A stretch of DNA of 64,000 bases from Acanthosoma haemorrhoidale (lineage: Eukaryota > Arthropoda > Insecta > Hemiptera > Acanthosomatidae). Positions 1 to 10,619 of this stretch are shown here, piece by piece. Below the pieces are notes generated by a model. That model searched no databases. It was given only the letters and a program-made list of their open reading frames with translations, and was not told the origin of the DNA. The position numbers were made by a program, and so were the translations under genes. Numbering within the stretch: the first letter of the stretch is position 1; each line of letters starts with the position of its first letter. The stretch spans positions 1,984,001 through 2,048,000 of the forward strand of contig OV884015.1 in NCBI GenBank assembly GCA_930367205.1, in the 5' to 3' direction.

Positions 1-509
1 ATATTCACTGGTACCATGAATCATATGATCGTATCACGTGATACTATGAGTGCTAATGATACAGCACACAAACTTTTTCGACATTATTTGATGTTATATT
101 CACTCGTAACTTGAATCATACGATCGTATCACGTGATACAATAAGTTTAAATGATACGGTAAACAATCATATTCGACATCATTTGATGTTATATCCATCC
201 CAAACTTTAATCATACGATCGTATCACGTGATTGAATGAATGCCAATGATATGGCACACAATCATATTCGACATCATTTGATGTTATATTCACTGGTACC
301 ATGAATCATATGATCGTATCACGTGATACCATGAGTGTTATTGATACAGCACACAATCATATTCAAAATCATTTGATGTTATCTTCACTCGTAACTTTCA
401 TCATACGATCGTATCACGTGATACAATAAGTGCAAATGATACGGCACACTATCATATTTGACATCATTTGATGTCATATTCACTCGTAACTTTATTCATA
501 CGATCGTAT
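1..509. repeat. SatA block A1 (95-bp satellite), cut by window start
   Basis: This is a tandem array of the 95-bp SatA monomer, about 5 copies, truncated by the window edge. The monomer reads, in order: palindrome ATACGATCGTAT, overlapping palindrome TATCACGTGATA with an E-box, then 'CAATGAGTGCTAATGATAC', 'GCACACAATCATATTCG', the dyad ACATCATTTGATGT and 'TATATTCACTCGTAACTTGA'. The period was measured from successive CACGTG sites, for example 4006 to 4101. The block shows the usual variants: GGTACC in place of CTCGTAAC, TGATTGAATGAATGCC in place of TGATACAATGAGTGCT, and 'CCATCCCAAAC'. It ends at the standard A-to-B junction. No reading frame of any size survives, because 95 is not a multiple of 3. 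Confidence 0.95.
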
Positions 510-1418
510 GATCTTTAACGTTAGCTCTTGCCCTATTATGTTCTGCTGATACCAAAACAAAGAAAACATCTTTAAAAAGTCGAATTTTAACAAAAATGCG
601 TATTTCATAGCTTGTACGTTAGCACCTGCCCCATTATGTTCTCCTGATACCAAAACAAGAAAAATATCGTCAAAAAGTCCAATTTTTAAAAAATGCGTAT
701 TTCATAGCTAGTTCGTCAGCTCCTGCCCCATTATGTTCTCCTGATACGAAAACAAGAAAAATATCGTCAAAAAGTCGAATTTTTACAAAAATGCGTATTT
801 AGAGCTAGTACGTTAGCTCCTGTCCCGTTATGTTCTCCTGATACCAAAACAAAAAAAATATCGTTCAAAAGTCAAATTTTTACAAAAATGCGTATTTCAT
901 AGCTGGTACGTTAGCTCCTGCCCTATTATGTTCTCCTGATACTAAAACGAGGAAAATATCGTCAAAAAGTCGAATTTTTAAAAAATGCATATTTCATAGC
1001 TAGTACGTCAGCTCCTGCCCCATTATGTTCTCCTGATACGAAAACAACAAAAATATCGTCAAAAAGTCGAATTTTTCGAAAATGTGTATTTCATAGCTAG
1101 TACGTTAGCTCCTGCCCCATCATGTTCTCCTGATACGAAAACCAGGAATATATCGTCAAAAAGTCGATTTTTTAAAAAATGCGTATTTCATAGCTAGTAC
1201 GTCAGCTCCTGCCCCATTATGTTCTCCTGATACCAAAACAAAGAAAATGTCATCAAAAAGTTAAATTTTTTTAAAAAAGAGTATTTTATAGCTGGTACGT
1301 TAGCTTCTGAACAATTATGATTTCCTCATACCAAAACAAGAAAAATATCGTCAAAAAGTTGAATTTTAAAAAAATGCGTATTTTATAGCTGGTACAATAA
1401 TTCCTGCCCTATTATGTT
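510..1418. repeat. SatB block B1 (97-bp satellite)
   Basis: About nine tandem SatB monomers. The unit is mostly 97 bp (cctgcc at 625 to cctgcc at 722), with 93-98 bp variants from A- and T-run length changes. Order within the monomer: TTAGCTCCTGCCCCATTATG, TTCTCCTGATAC, an A-rich stretch, TATCGTCAAAAAGTCGAATT, a T/A run, ATGCGTATTTCATAGCTAGT. The first monomer has the diagnostic 'CTCTTGCCCTATTATG' and 'AACATCTTTAAAAAGTCG'. The last two have 'GAACAATTATGATTTCC' and 'TGGTACAATAATTCCTGCCC'. These mark the two ends of every J1-terminated SatB block. The segment from about 661 is repeated near 7.46 kb with one extra monomer there. Confidence 0.95.
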
Positions 1419-2491
1419 AACTCGTAGCTTTGATCATACGATCGTATCACGTAATATAGTGAGTGCTAATGATACATTATACAATCATATTCAACATCAT
1501 TTGATGTGATTTTCACTCGTAACTTTCATCATACGATCGTATCACGTGATACAATGAGCGCCAATGATACGGTACACTATCATATTCGACATCATTTGAT
1601 GTTATATTCACTCGTTGCTTCAATCATACGATCGTATCACGTGATACAATGAGTGGCAATGATGCGGTACACTATCATATTCGACATCATTTGATGTTAT
1701 ATTCACTCGTGACTTGAATCATACGATCGTATCACGTGATACAATGAGTGATAATGATTAGGCACACTATCTTATTCGACATCATTTGATGTTATATTCA
1801 CTCGAAACTTTAATCATACGATCATATCACGTGATACCATGAGTGCTAATGATTAGGCACACAATCATATTCGACATCATTTGATGTTATGTTCACCCGA
1901 AACTTCAATCAATCGATCGTATCACGTGATTGAATGAGTGCCAATAATATGACACACAATCATATTCGACATCATTTGATGTTATATTCACTCGTAACTT
2001 GAATCATACGATTGTAACACGTGATACAATGAGTTCAAATGATACGGTACACAATCATATTCCACATCATTTGATGTTATGTTTACTCGTAACTTTAATC
2101 ATACGATCGTATCACGTGATTGAATGAGTGCCAATGATATGGCACACAATCAAATTCGACATTATTTGGTGTTATATTCACTCGTAACTTGAATCACACG
2201 ATCGTATCACGTGATACAATGAGTTCAAATGATACGGTACACAATCATATTCGACATCATTTGATGTTATGTTCACTCGTGACTTGAATCATACGATCGT
2301 ATCACGTGATACAATGAGTGATAATGATTAGGCACACTATCATATTCGACATATTTTGATGTTATGTTCACGCGAAACTTTAATTATACGATCATATCAC
2401 GTGATTGAATGAGTGCCAATGATATGACACACAATCATATTCGACATCATTTGATGTTATATCACTCGTAACTTTATTCATACGATCGTAT
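1419..2491. repeat. SatA block A2
   Basis: About 11.3 SatA monomers (1,073 bp). It opens at junction J1 with 'AACTCGTAGCTTTGATCAT', and the first monomer has CACGTAAT in place of CACGTGAT, so its E-box palindrome is broken. It carries private changes (ATATAGTGAGTG, GATGTGATTTTC, GAGCGCC) shared only with the block at 8318-9390, which identifies the two as a recent duplication at an offset of 6,899 bp. Confidence 0.95.
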
Positions 2492-3330
2492 GATCTTTAA
2501 CGTTAGCTCTTGCCCTATTATGTTCTCCTGATACCAAAACAAAGAAAACATCTTTAAAAAGTCGAATATTAACAAAAATGCGTATTTCATAGCTAGTATG
2601 TTAGCTCCTACCCCATTATGTTCTCCTGATACCTGAACAAGAAAATATCGTCAAAAAGTTGAATTTTTAAAAAAATGCGTATTTCTTAGCTAGTACGTTA
2701 GCTCCTGCCTTATTATGTTCTCCTGATACCAAAACAAAGAAAATGTCATAAAAAAGTTAAATTTTTTTAAAAAAGAGTATTTTATAGCTGGTACGTTAGC
2801 TCCTGAACAATTCTGTTCTCCTGATACGAAATCAAGAAAAATATCGTCAAAAAGTCGAATTTTTCGAAAATGCGTATTTCATAGCTAGTACGTTAGCTTC
2901 TGCCCTATCATGTGCTCCTGATACTAAAACCAGGAAAATATCGTCAAAAAGTTAAATTTTTTAAAAAAAGAGTATTTTATAGCTGGTACGTCAGCTCCTG
3001 CCCTATTATGTTCTCCTGATACGAAAACAAGACAAATATCGTCAAAAAGTCAAATTTTTACAAAAATGCGTATTTAGAGCTAGTACGTTAGCTCCTGTCC
3101 CGTTATGTTCTCCTGATACCAAAACAAAAAAAATATCGTTCAAAAGTCAAATTTTTACAAACATGCGTATTTCATAGCTGGTACGTTAGCTCCTGCCCTA
3201 TTATGTTCTCCTGATACGAAAACAAGAAATATATCGTCAAAAAGTTGAATTTTTCAAAAATGCGTATTTCATAGCTAGTATGTTAGCTCCTGCCCCATTA
3301 TGTTCTCCTGATACAAAAACAACGAAAACA
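2492..3330. repeat. SatB block B2
   Basis: About 8.6 SatB monomers (839 bp). Unlike most SatB blocks it ends at junction J2 (a double AACAACG followed directly by ATCGTATCACGTG), partway through a monomer after 'GATACAAAAACAACGAAAAC'. Its near-identical copy is 9391-10229. Confidence 0.95.
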
Positions 3331-4051
3331 ACGATCGTATCACGTGATACAATGAGTGATAATGATTAGGCACACTATCTTATTCGACATCATTTGATGT
3401 TGTATTCACTCGAAACTTTAATCATACGATCATATCACGTGATACCATGAGTGCTAATGATTAGGCACACAATCATATTCGACATCATTTGATGTTATGT
3501 TCACGCGAAACTTTAATCATACAATCATATCACGTGATTGAATGAGTGCCAATGATATAGTACACTATCATATTCGACATCATTTGATGTTATGTTCACC
3601 CGAAACTTCAATCAATCGATCGTATCACGTGATTGAATGAGTGCCAATGATATGACACACAATCATATTCGACATCATTTGATGTTATATTCACTCGTCA
3701 CTTGAATCATACGATTGTAACACGTGATACAATGAGTTCAAATGATACGGTACACAATCATATTCCACATCATTTGATGTTATGTTTACTCGTAACTTTA
3801 ATCATACGATCGTATCACGTGATTGAATGAGTGCCAATGATATGGCACACAATCAAATTCGACATTATTTGGTGTTATATTCACTCGTAACTTGAATCAC
3901 ACGATCGTATCACGTGATACAATGAGTTCAAATGATACGGTACACAATCATATTCGACATCATTTGATGTTATATTCACTCGTAACTTGAATCATACAAT
4001 TGTATCACGTGATACAATGAGTGCTAATGATACAGCACACAATCATATTCG

Positions 4052-4065
4052 ACATCATTTGATGT
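4052..4065. other. Representative SatA second dyad ACATCATTTGATGT
   Basis: Six-base perfect arms ACATCA and TGATGT are separated by TT. The dyad is conserved in most monomers, about halfway round the 95-bp unit from the double palindrome. Variants (CATCATTTAATG, CATCATCTGATG, CATATTTTGATG, CATTATTTGGTG) are themselves markers of monomer subtypes. Confidence 0.8.
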
Positions 4066-4088
4066 TATATTCACTCGTAACTTGAATC

Positions 4089-4109
4089 ATACGATCGTAT
4101 CACGTGATA
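4089..4109. other. Representative SatA double palindrome (CGATCG + CACGTG)
   Basis: Typical example of the conserved core of SatA. ATACGATCGTAT (4089-4100) and TATCACGTGATA (4098-4109) are each perfect 12-bp palindromes and share the central TAT. The core recurs once per monomer, so several hundred copies lie in the window, often with single-base variants (CGATTG, CGATCA, CGACCG). It contains a canonical E-box, CACGTG. Whether any protein binds it cannot be told from sequence. Dyads of this sort are also able to extrude short hairpins. Confidence 0.85.
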
Positions 4110-4195
4110 CAATAAGTGCAAATGATACGGCACACTATCATATTTGACATCATTTGATGTCATATTCACTCGTAACTTTATTCATACGATCGTAT

Positions 4196-7100
4196 GATCT
4201 TTAACGTTAGCTCTTGCCCTATTATGTTCTCCTGATACCAAAACAAAGATAACATCTTTAAAAAGTCGAATATTAACAAAAATGCGTATTTCATAGCTAG
4301 TATGTTAGCTCCTGCCCCATTATGTTCTCCTGATACCTGAACAAGAAAATATCGTCAAAAAGTTGAATTTTTAAAAAAATGCGTATTTCTTAGCTAGTAC
4401 GTTAGCTCCTGCCTTATTATGTTCTCCTGATACCAAAACCAAGAAAATGTCATAAAAAAGTTAAATTTTTTTAAAAAAGAGTATTTTATAGCTGGTACGT
4501 TAGCTCCTGAACAATTCTGTTCTCCTGATACGAAATCAAGAAAAATATCGTCAAAAAGTCGAATTTTTCGAAAATGCGTATTTCATAGCTAGTACGTTAG
4601 CTTCTGCCCCATCATGTGCTCCTGATACTAAAACCAGGAAAATATCGTCAAAAAGTTAAATTTTTTTAAAAAAGAGTATTTTATAGCTGGTACGTCAGCT
4701 CCTGCCCTATTATGTTCTCCTAATACGAAAACAAGACAAATATCGTCAAAAAGTCAAATTTTTACAAAAATGCGTATTTAGAGCTAGTACGTTAGCTCCT
4801 GCCCCATCATGTTCTCCTGATACCAAAACAAAAAAAATATCGTTCAAAAGTCAAATTTTTACAAAAATGCGTATTTCATAGCTGGTACGTTAGCTCCTGC
4901 CCTATTATGTTCTCCTGATACGAAAACAAGAAAAATATCGTCAAAAAGTTGAATTTTTCAAAAATGCGTATTTCATAGCTAGTATGTTAGCTCCTGCCCC
5001 ATTATGTTCTCCTGATATGAAAATCAGGAAAATATCGTCAAAAAGTTGAATTTTAAAAAAATGGGTATTTCATAGCTGGTACGTTAGCTCCTGCCCTATT
5101 ATGTTCTCCTGATACGAAAACGAGAAAAATATCGTCAAAAAGTTGAATTTTTCAAAAATGCGTATTTCATAGCTAGTACGTTAGCTCCTGCCCCATCATG
5201 TTCTCCTGATACTAAAACGAGGAAAAGATCGTCAAAAAGTTGAATTTTTAAAAAATGCGTATTTCATAGCTAGTACGTCAGCTTCTGCCGCATAATGTTC
5301 TCCTGATACTAAAACCAGGAAAATATCGTCAAAAAGTCGAATTTTTAAAAAATGCTTATTTCATAGCTAGTACGTCAGCTCCTGCCCCATTATGTTCTCC
5401 TAATACGAAAACAACAAAAATATCGTCAAAAAGTCGAATTTTTAAAAAAATGGGTATTTCATAGCTGGCACGTTAGCTCCTGCTCTTTTATGTTCTCCTG
5501 ATACTAAATCAAGGAAAATATCGTCAAAAAGTCGAATTTTTCGAAAATGCGTATTTCATAGCTAGTACGTTAGCTCCTGCCCCATCATGTTCTCCTGATA
5601 CGAAAACCAGGAAAATATCGTCAAAAAGTCGATTTTTTAAAAAATGCGTATTTCATAGCTAGTATGTTAGCTCCTGCCCCATTATGTTCTCCTGATACCT
5701 GAACAAGAAAATATCGTCAAAAAGTTGAATTTTTAAAAAAATGCGTATTTCTTAGCTAGTACGTTAGCTCCTGCCTTATTATGTTCTCCTGATACCAAAA
5801 CCAAGAAAATGTCATAAAAAAGTTAAATTTTTTTAAAAAAGAGTATTTTATAGCTGGTACGTTAGCTCCTGAACAATTCTGTTCTCCTGATACGAAATCA
5901 AGAAAAATATCGTCAAAAAGTCGAATTTTTCGAAAATGCGTATTTCATAGCTAGTACGTTAGCTTCTGCCCCATCATGTGCTCCTGATACTAAAACCAGG
6001 AAAATATCGTCAAAAAGTTAAATTTTTTTAAAAAAGAGTATTTTATAGCTGGTACGTCAGCTCCTGCCCTATTATGTTCTCCTGATACGAAAACAAGACA
6101 AATATCGTCAAAAAGTCAAATTTTTACAAAAATGCGTATTTAGAGCTAGTACGTTAGCTCCTGCCCCATCATGTTCTCCTGATACCAAAACAAAAAAAAT
6201 ATCGTTCAAAAGTCAAATTTTTACAAAAATGCGTATTTCATAGCTGGTACGTTAGCTCCTGCCTTATTATGTTCTCCTGATACCAAAACAAAGAAAATGT
6301 CATAAAAAAGTTAAATTTTTTTAAAAAAGAGTATTTTATAGCTGGTACGTTAGCTCCTGAACAATTCTGTTCTCCTGATACGAAAACAAGAAAAATATCG
6401 TCAAAAAGTTGAATTTTTCAAAAATGCGTATTTCATAGCTAGTATGTTAGCTCCTGCTCTTTTATGTTCTCCTGATACTAAATCAAGGAAAATATCGTCA
6501 AAAAGTCGAATTTTTCGAAAATGCGTATTTCATAGCTAGTACGTTAGCTCCTGCCCCATCATGTTCTCCTGATACGAAAACCAGGAAAATATCGTCAAAA
6601 AGTCGATTTTTTAAAAAATGCGTATTTCATAGCTAGTATGTTAGCTCCTGCCCCATTATGTTCTCCTGATACCTGAACAAGAAAATATCGTCAAAAAGTT
6701 GAATTTTTAAAAAAATGCGTATTTCTTAGCTAGTACGTTAGCTCCTGCCTTATTATGTTCTCCTGATACCAAAACCAAGAAAATGTCATAAAAAAGTTAA
6801 ATTTTTTTAAAAAAGAGTATTTTATAGCTGGTACGTTAGCTCCTGAACAATTCTGTTCTCCTGATACGAAATCAAGAAAAATATCGTCAAAAAGTCGAAT
6901 TTTTCGAAAATGCGTATTTCATAGCTAGTACGTTAGCTTCTGCCCCATCATGTGCTCCTGATACTAAAACCAGGAAAATATCGTCAAAAAGTTAAATTTT
7001 TTTAAAAAAGAGTATTTTATAGCTGGTACGTCAGCTCCTGCCCTATTATGTTCTCCTGATACGAAAACAAGACAAATATCGTCAAAAAGTCAAATTTTTA

Positions 7101-8317
7101 CAAAAATGCGTATTTAGAGCTAGTACGTTAGCTCCTGCCCCATCATGTTCTCCTGATACCAAAACAAAAAAAATATCGTTCAAAAGTCAAATTTTTACAA
7201 AAATGCGTATTTCATAGCTGGTACGTTAGCTCCTGCCTTATTATGTTCTCCTGATACCAAAACAAAGAAAATGTCATAAAAAAGTTAAATTTTTTTAAAA
7301 AAGAGTATTTTATAGCTGGTACGTTAGCTCCTGAACAATTCTGTTCTCCTGATACGAAAACAAGAAAAATATCGTCAAAAAGTTGAATTTTTCAAAAATG
7401 CGTATTTCATAGCTAGTATGTTAGCTCCTTCCCCATTATGTTCTCCTGATATGAAAATCAGGAAAATATCGTCAAAAAGTCCAATTTTTAAAAAATGCGT
7501 ATTTCATAGCTAGTTCGTCAGCTCCTGCCCCATTATGTTCTCCTGATACGAAAACAAGAAAAATATCGTCAAAAAGTCGAATTTTTATAAAAATGCGTAT
7601 TTAGAGCTAGTACGTTAGCTCCTGTCCCGTTATGTTCTCCTGATACCAAAACAAAAAAAATATCGTTCAAAAGTCAAATTTTTACAAAAATGCGTATTTC
7701 ATAGCTGGTACGTTAGCTCCTGCCCTATTATGTTCTCCTGATACGAAAACGAGAAAAATATCGTCAAAAAGTTGAATTTTTCAAAAATGCGTATTTCATA
7801 GCTAGTACGTTAGCTCCTGCCCCATCATGTTCTCCTGATACTAAAACGAGGAAAATATCGTCAAAAAGTCGAATTTTTAAAAAATGCATATTTCATAGCT
7901 AGTACGTCAGCTCCTGCCCCATTATGTTCTCCTGATACGAAAACAACAAAAATATCGTCAAAAAGTCGAATTTTTCGAAAATGTGTATTTCATAGCTAGT
8001 ACGTTAGCTCCTGCCCCATCATGTTCTCCTGATACGAAAACCAGGAATATATCGTCAAAAAGTCGATTTTTTAAAAAATGCGTATTTCATAGCTAGTACG
8101 TCAGCTCCTGCCCCATTATGTTCTCCTGATACCAAAACAAAGAAAATGTCATCAAAAAGTTAAATTTTTTTAAAAAAGAGTATTTTATAGCTGGTACGTT
8201 AGCTTCTGAACAATTATGATTTCCTCATACCAAAACAAGAAAAATATCGTCAAAAAGTTGAATTTTAAAAAAATGCGTATTTTATAGCTGGTACAATAAT
8301 TCCTGCCCTATTATGTT
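4196..8317. repeat. SatB block B3 (long)
   Basis: 4.1 kb, about 42 SatB monomers without any SatA. It is internally organised in higher-order repeats: the marker 'ACGTCAGCTCCTGCCCTATT' followed by 'GAAAACAAGACAAATATCG' occurs at 4692, 6054 and 7028, spacings of 1,362 and 974 bp (about 14 and 10 monomers). Its last part (from about 7463) repeats 661-1418 with one extra monomer. Its first part repeats the start of the block at 10620. Contains the 7-bp-arm hairpin variant at 5010-5029. Confidence 0.95.
5010..5029. other. SatB hairpin-capable variant TCCTGAT...ATCAGGA
   Basis: The monomer variant 'TCCTGATATGAAAATCAGGA' has perfect 7-bp arms with a 6-nt loop. The same variant recurs in other SatB blocks, for example near 7448, 11439, 12799, 14159, 22338, 23698, 24668, 28118 and 41538. 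The commoner form has 5-bp arms, TCCTG and CAGGA, as at 5301-5320. It is not followed by a T-run at a position that would suggest a terminator, and there are no genes here. Confidence 0.7.
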
Positions 8318-9390
8318 AACTCGTAGCTTTGATCATACGATCGTATCACGTAATATAGTGAGTGCTAATGATACATTATACAATCATATTCAACATCATT
8401 TGATGTGATTTTCACTCGTAACTTTCATCATACGATCGTATCACGTGATACAATGAGCGCCAATGATACGGTACACTATCATATTCGACATCATTTGATG
8501 TTATATTCACTCGTTGCTTCAATCATACGATCGTATCACGTGATACAATGAGTGGCAATGATGCGGTACACTATCATATTCGACATCATTTGATGTTATA
8601 TTCACTCGTGACTTGAATCATACGATCGTATCACGTGATACAATGAGTGATAATGATTAGGCACACTATCTTATTCGACATCATTTGATGTTATATTCAC
8701 TCGAAACTTTAATCATACGATCATATCACGTGATACCATGAGTGCTAATGATTAGGCACACAATCATATTCGACATCATTTGATGTTATGTTCACCCGAA
8801 ACTTCAATCAATCGATCGTATCACGTGATTGAATGAGTGCCAATGATATGACACACAATCATATTCGACATCATTTGATGTTATATTCACTCGTAACTTG
8901 AATCATACGATTGTAACACGTGATACAATGAGTTCAAATGATACGGTACACAATCATATTCCACATCATTTGATGTTATGTTTACTCGTAACTTTAATCA
9001 TACGATCGTATCACGTGATTGAATGAGTGCCAATGATATGGCACACAATCAAATTCGACATTATTTGGTGTTATATTCACTCGTAACTTGAATCACACGA
9101 TCGTATCACGTGATACAATGAGTTCAAATGATACGGTACACAATCATATTCGACATCATTTGATGTTATGTTCACTCGTGACTTGAATCATACGATCGTA
9201 TCACGTGATACAATGAGTGATAATGATTAGGCACACTATCATATTCGACATATTTTGATGTTATGTTCACGCGAAACTTTAATTATACGATCATATCACG
9301 TGATTGAATGAGTGCCAATGATATGACACACAATCATATTCGACATCATTTGATGTTATATCACTCGTAACTTTATTCATACGATCGTAT
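8318..9390. repeat. SatA block A4 (copy of A2)
   Basis: 1,073 bp, matching 1419-2491 monomer for monomer at an offset of 6,899 bp. It has the same private bases (ATATAGTGAGTG, GATGTGATTTTC) and the same 2-bp loss in 'TTATATCACTCGTAAC'. I noticed only isolated differences, for example CAATGATATGACAC here where the first copy has CAATAATATGACAC. Confidence 0.95.
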
Positions 9391-10229
9391 GATCTTTAAC
9401 GTTAGCTATTGCCCTATTATGTTCTCCTGATACCAAAACAAAGAAAACATCTTTAAAAAGTCGAATATTAACAAAAATGCGTATTTCATAGCTAGTATGT
9501 TAGCTCCTACCCCATTATGTTCTCCTGATACCTGAACAAGAAAATATCGTCAAAAAGTTGAATTTTTAAAAAAATGCGTATTTCTTAGCTAGTACGTTAG
9601 CTCCTGCCTTATTATGTTCTCCTGATACCAAAACAAAGAAAATGTCATAAAAAAGTTAAATTTTTTTAAAAAAGAGTATTTTATAGCTGGTACGTTAGCT
9701 CCTGAACAATTCTGTTCTCCTGATACGAAATCAAGAAAAATATCGTCAAAAAGTCAAATTTTTCGAAAATGCGTATTTCATAGCTAGTACGTTAGCTTCT
9801 GCCCTATCATGTGCTCCTGATACTAAAACCAGGAAAATATCGTCAAAAAGTTAAATTTTTTAAAAAAAGAGTATTTTATAGCTGGTACGTCAGCTCCTGC
9901 CCTATTATGTTCTCCTGATACGAAAACAAGACAAATATCGTCAAAAAGTCAAATTTTTACAAAAATGCGTATTTAGAGCTAGTACGTTAGCTCCTGTCCC
10001 GTTATGTTCTCCTGATACCAAAACAAAAAAAAAATCGTTCAAAAGTCAAATTTTTACAAACATGCGTATTTCATAGCTGGTACGTTAGCTCCTGCCCTAT
10101 TATGTTCTCCTGATACGAAAACAAGAAAAATATCGTCAAAAAGTTGAATTTTTCAAAAATGCGTATTTCATAGCTAGTATGTTAGCTCCTGCCCCATTAT
10201 GTTCTCCTGATACGAAAACAACGAAAACA
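9391..10229. repeat. SatB block B4 (copy of B2)
   Basis: 839 bp, about 8.6 monomers, the duplicate of 2492-3330 at the same 6,899-bp offset, again ending in J2. The first monomer has a private change, GTTAGCTATTGCCC in place of GTTAGCTCTTGCCC. Confidence 0.95.
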
Positions 10230-10619
10230 ACGATCGTATCACGTGATACAATGAGTGATAATGATTAGGCACACTATCTTATTCGACATCATTTGATGTT
10301 GTATTCACTCGAAACTTTAATCATACGATCATATCACGTGATACCATGAGTGCTAATGATTAGGCACACAATCATATTCGACATCATTTGATGTTATGTT
10401 CACGCGAAACTTTAATCATACAATCATATCACGTGATTGAATGAGTGCTAATGATACAGCACACAATCATATTCGACATCATTTGATGTTATATTCACTC
10501 GTAACTTGAATCATACGATCGTATCACGTGATACAATAAGTGCAAATGATACGGCACACTATCATATTTGACATCATTTGATGTCATATTCACTCGTAAC
10601 TTTATTCATACGATCGTAT
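10230..10619. repeat. SatA block A5 (shortened copy of A3)
   Basis: 390 bp, which is 4 x 95 + 10. It starts and ends like A3 but lacks 475 bp, exactly five monomers, from the middle. The offset to the first copy therefore drops from 6,899 to 6,424 bp downstream. This is the expected product of in-register unequal exchange. Confidence 0.95.

Larger units (their letters stand above)
3331..4195. repeat. SatA block A3
   Basis: 865 bp, which is 9 x 95 + 10. It begins at J2 exactly at the ACGATCGTAT palindrome. The first monomer has GATGTTGTATTC in place of GATGTTATATTC, a marker found only next to J2. The same 865-bp length recurs at 46653-47517 and 48357-49221. The penultimate monomer has GATGTCATATTC, the marker that precedes nearly every A-to-B junction. 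Confidence 0.95.

Noticed and set aside
4196..8317. SatB hairpins followed by T-runs as transcription terminators
   Set aside because: The T-runs are a constant part of the monomer 30 bp or more from the hairpin, and no gene is nearby.
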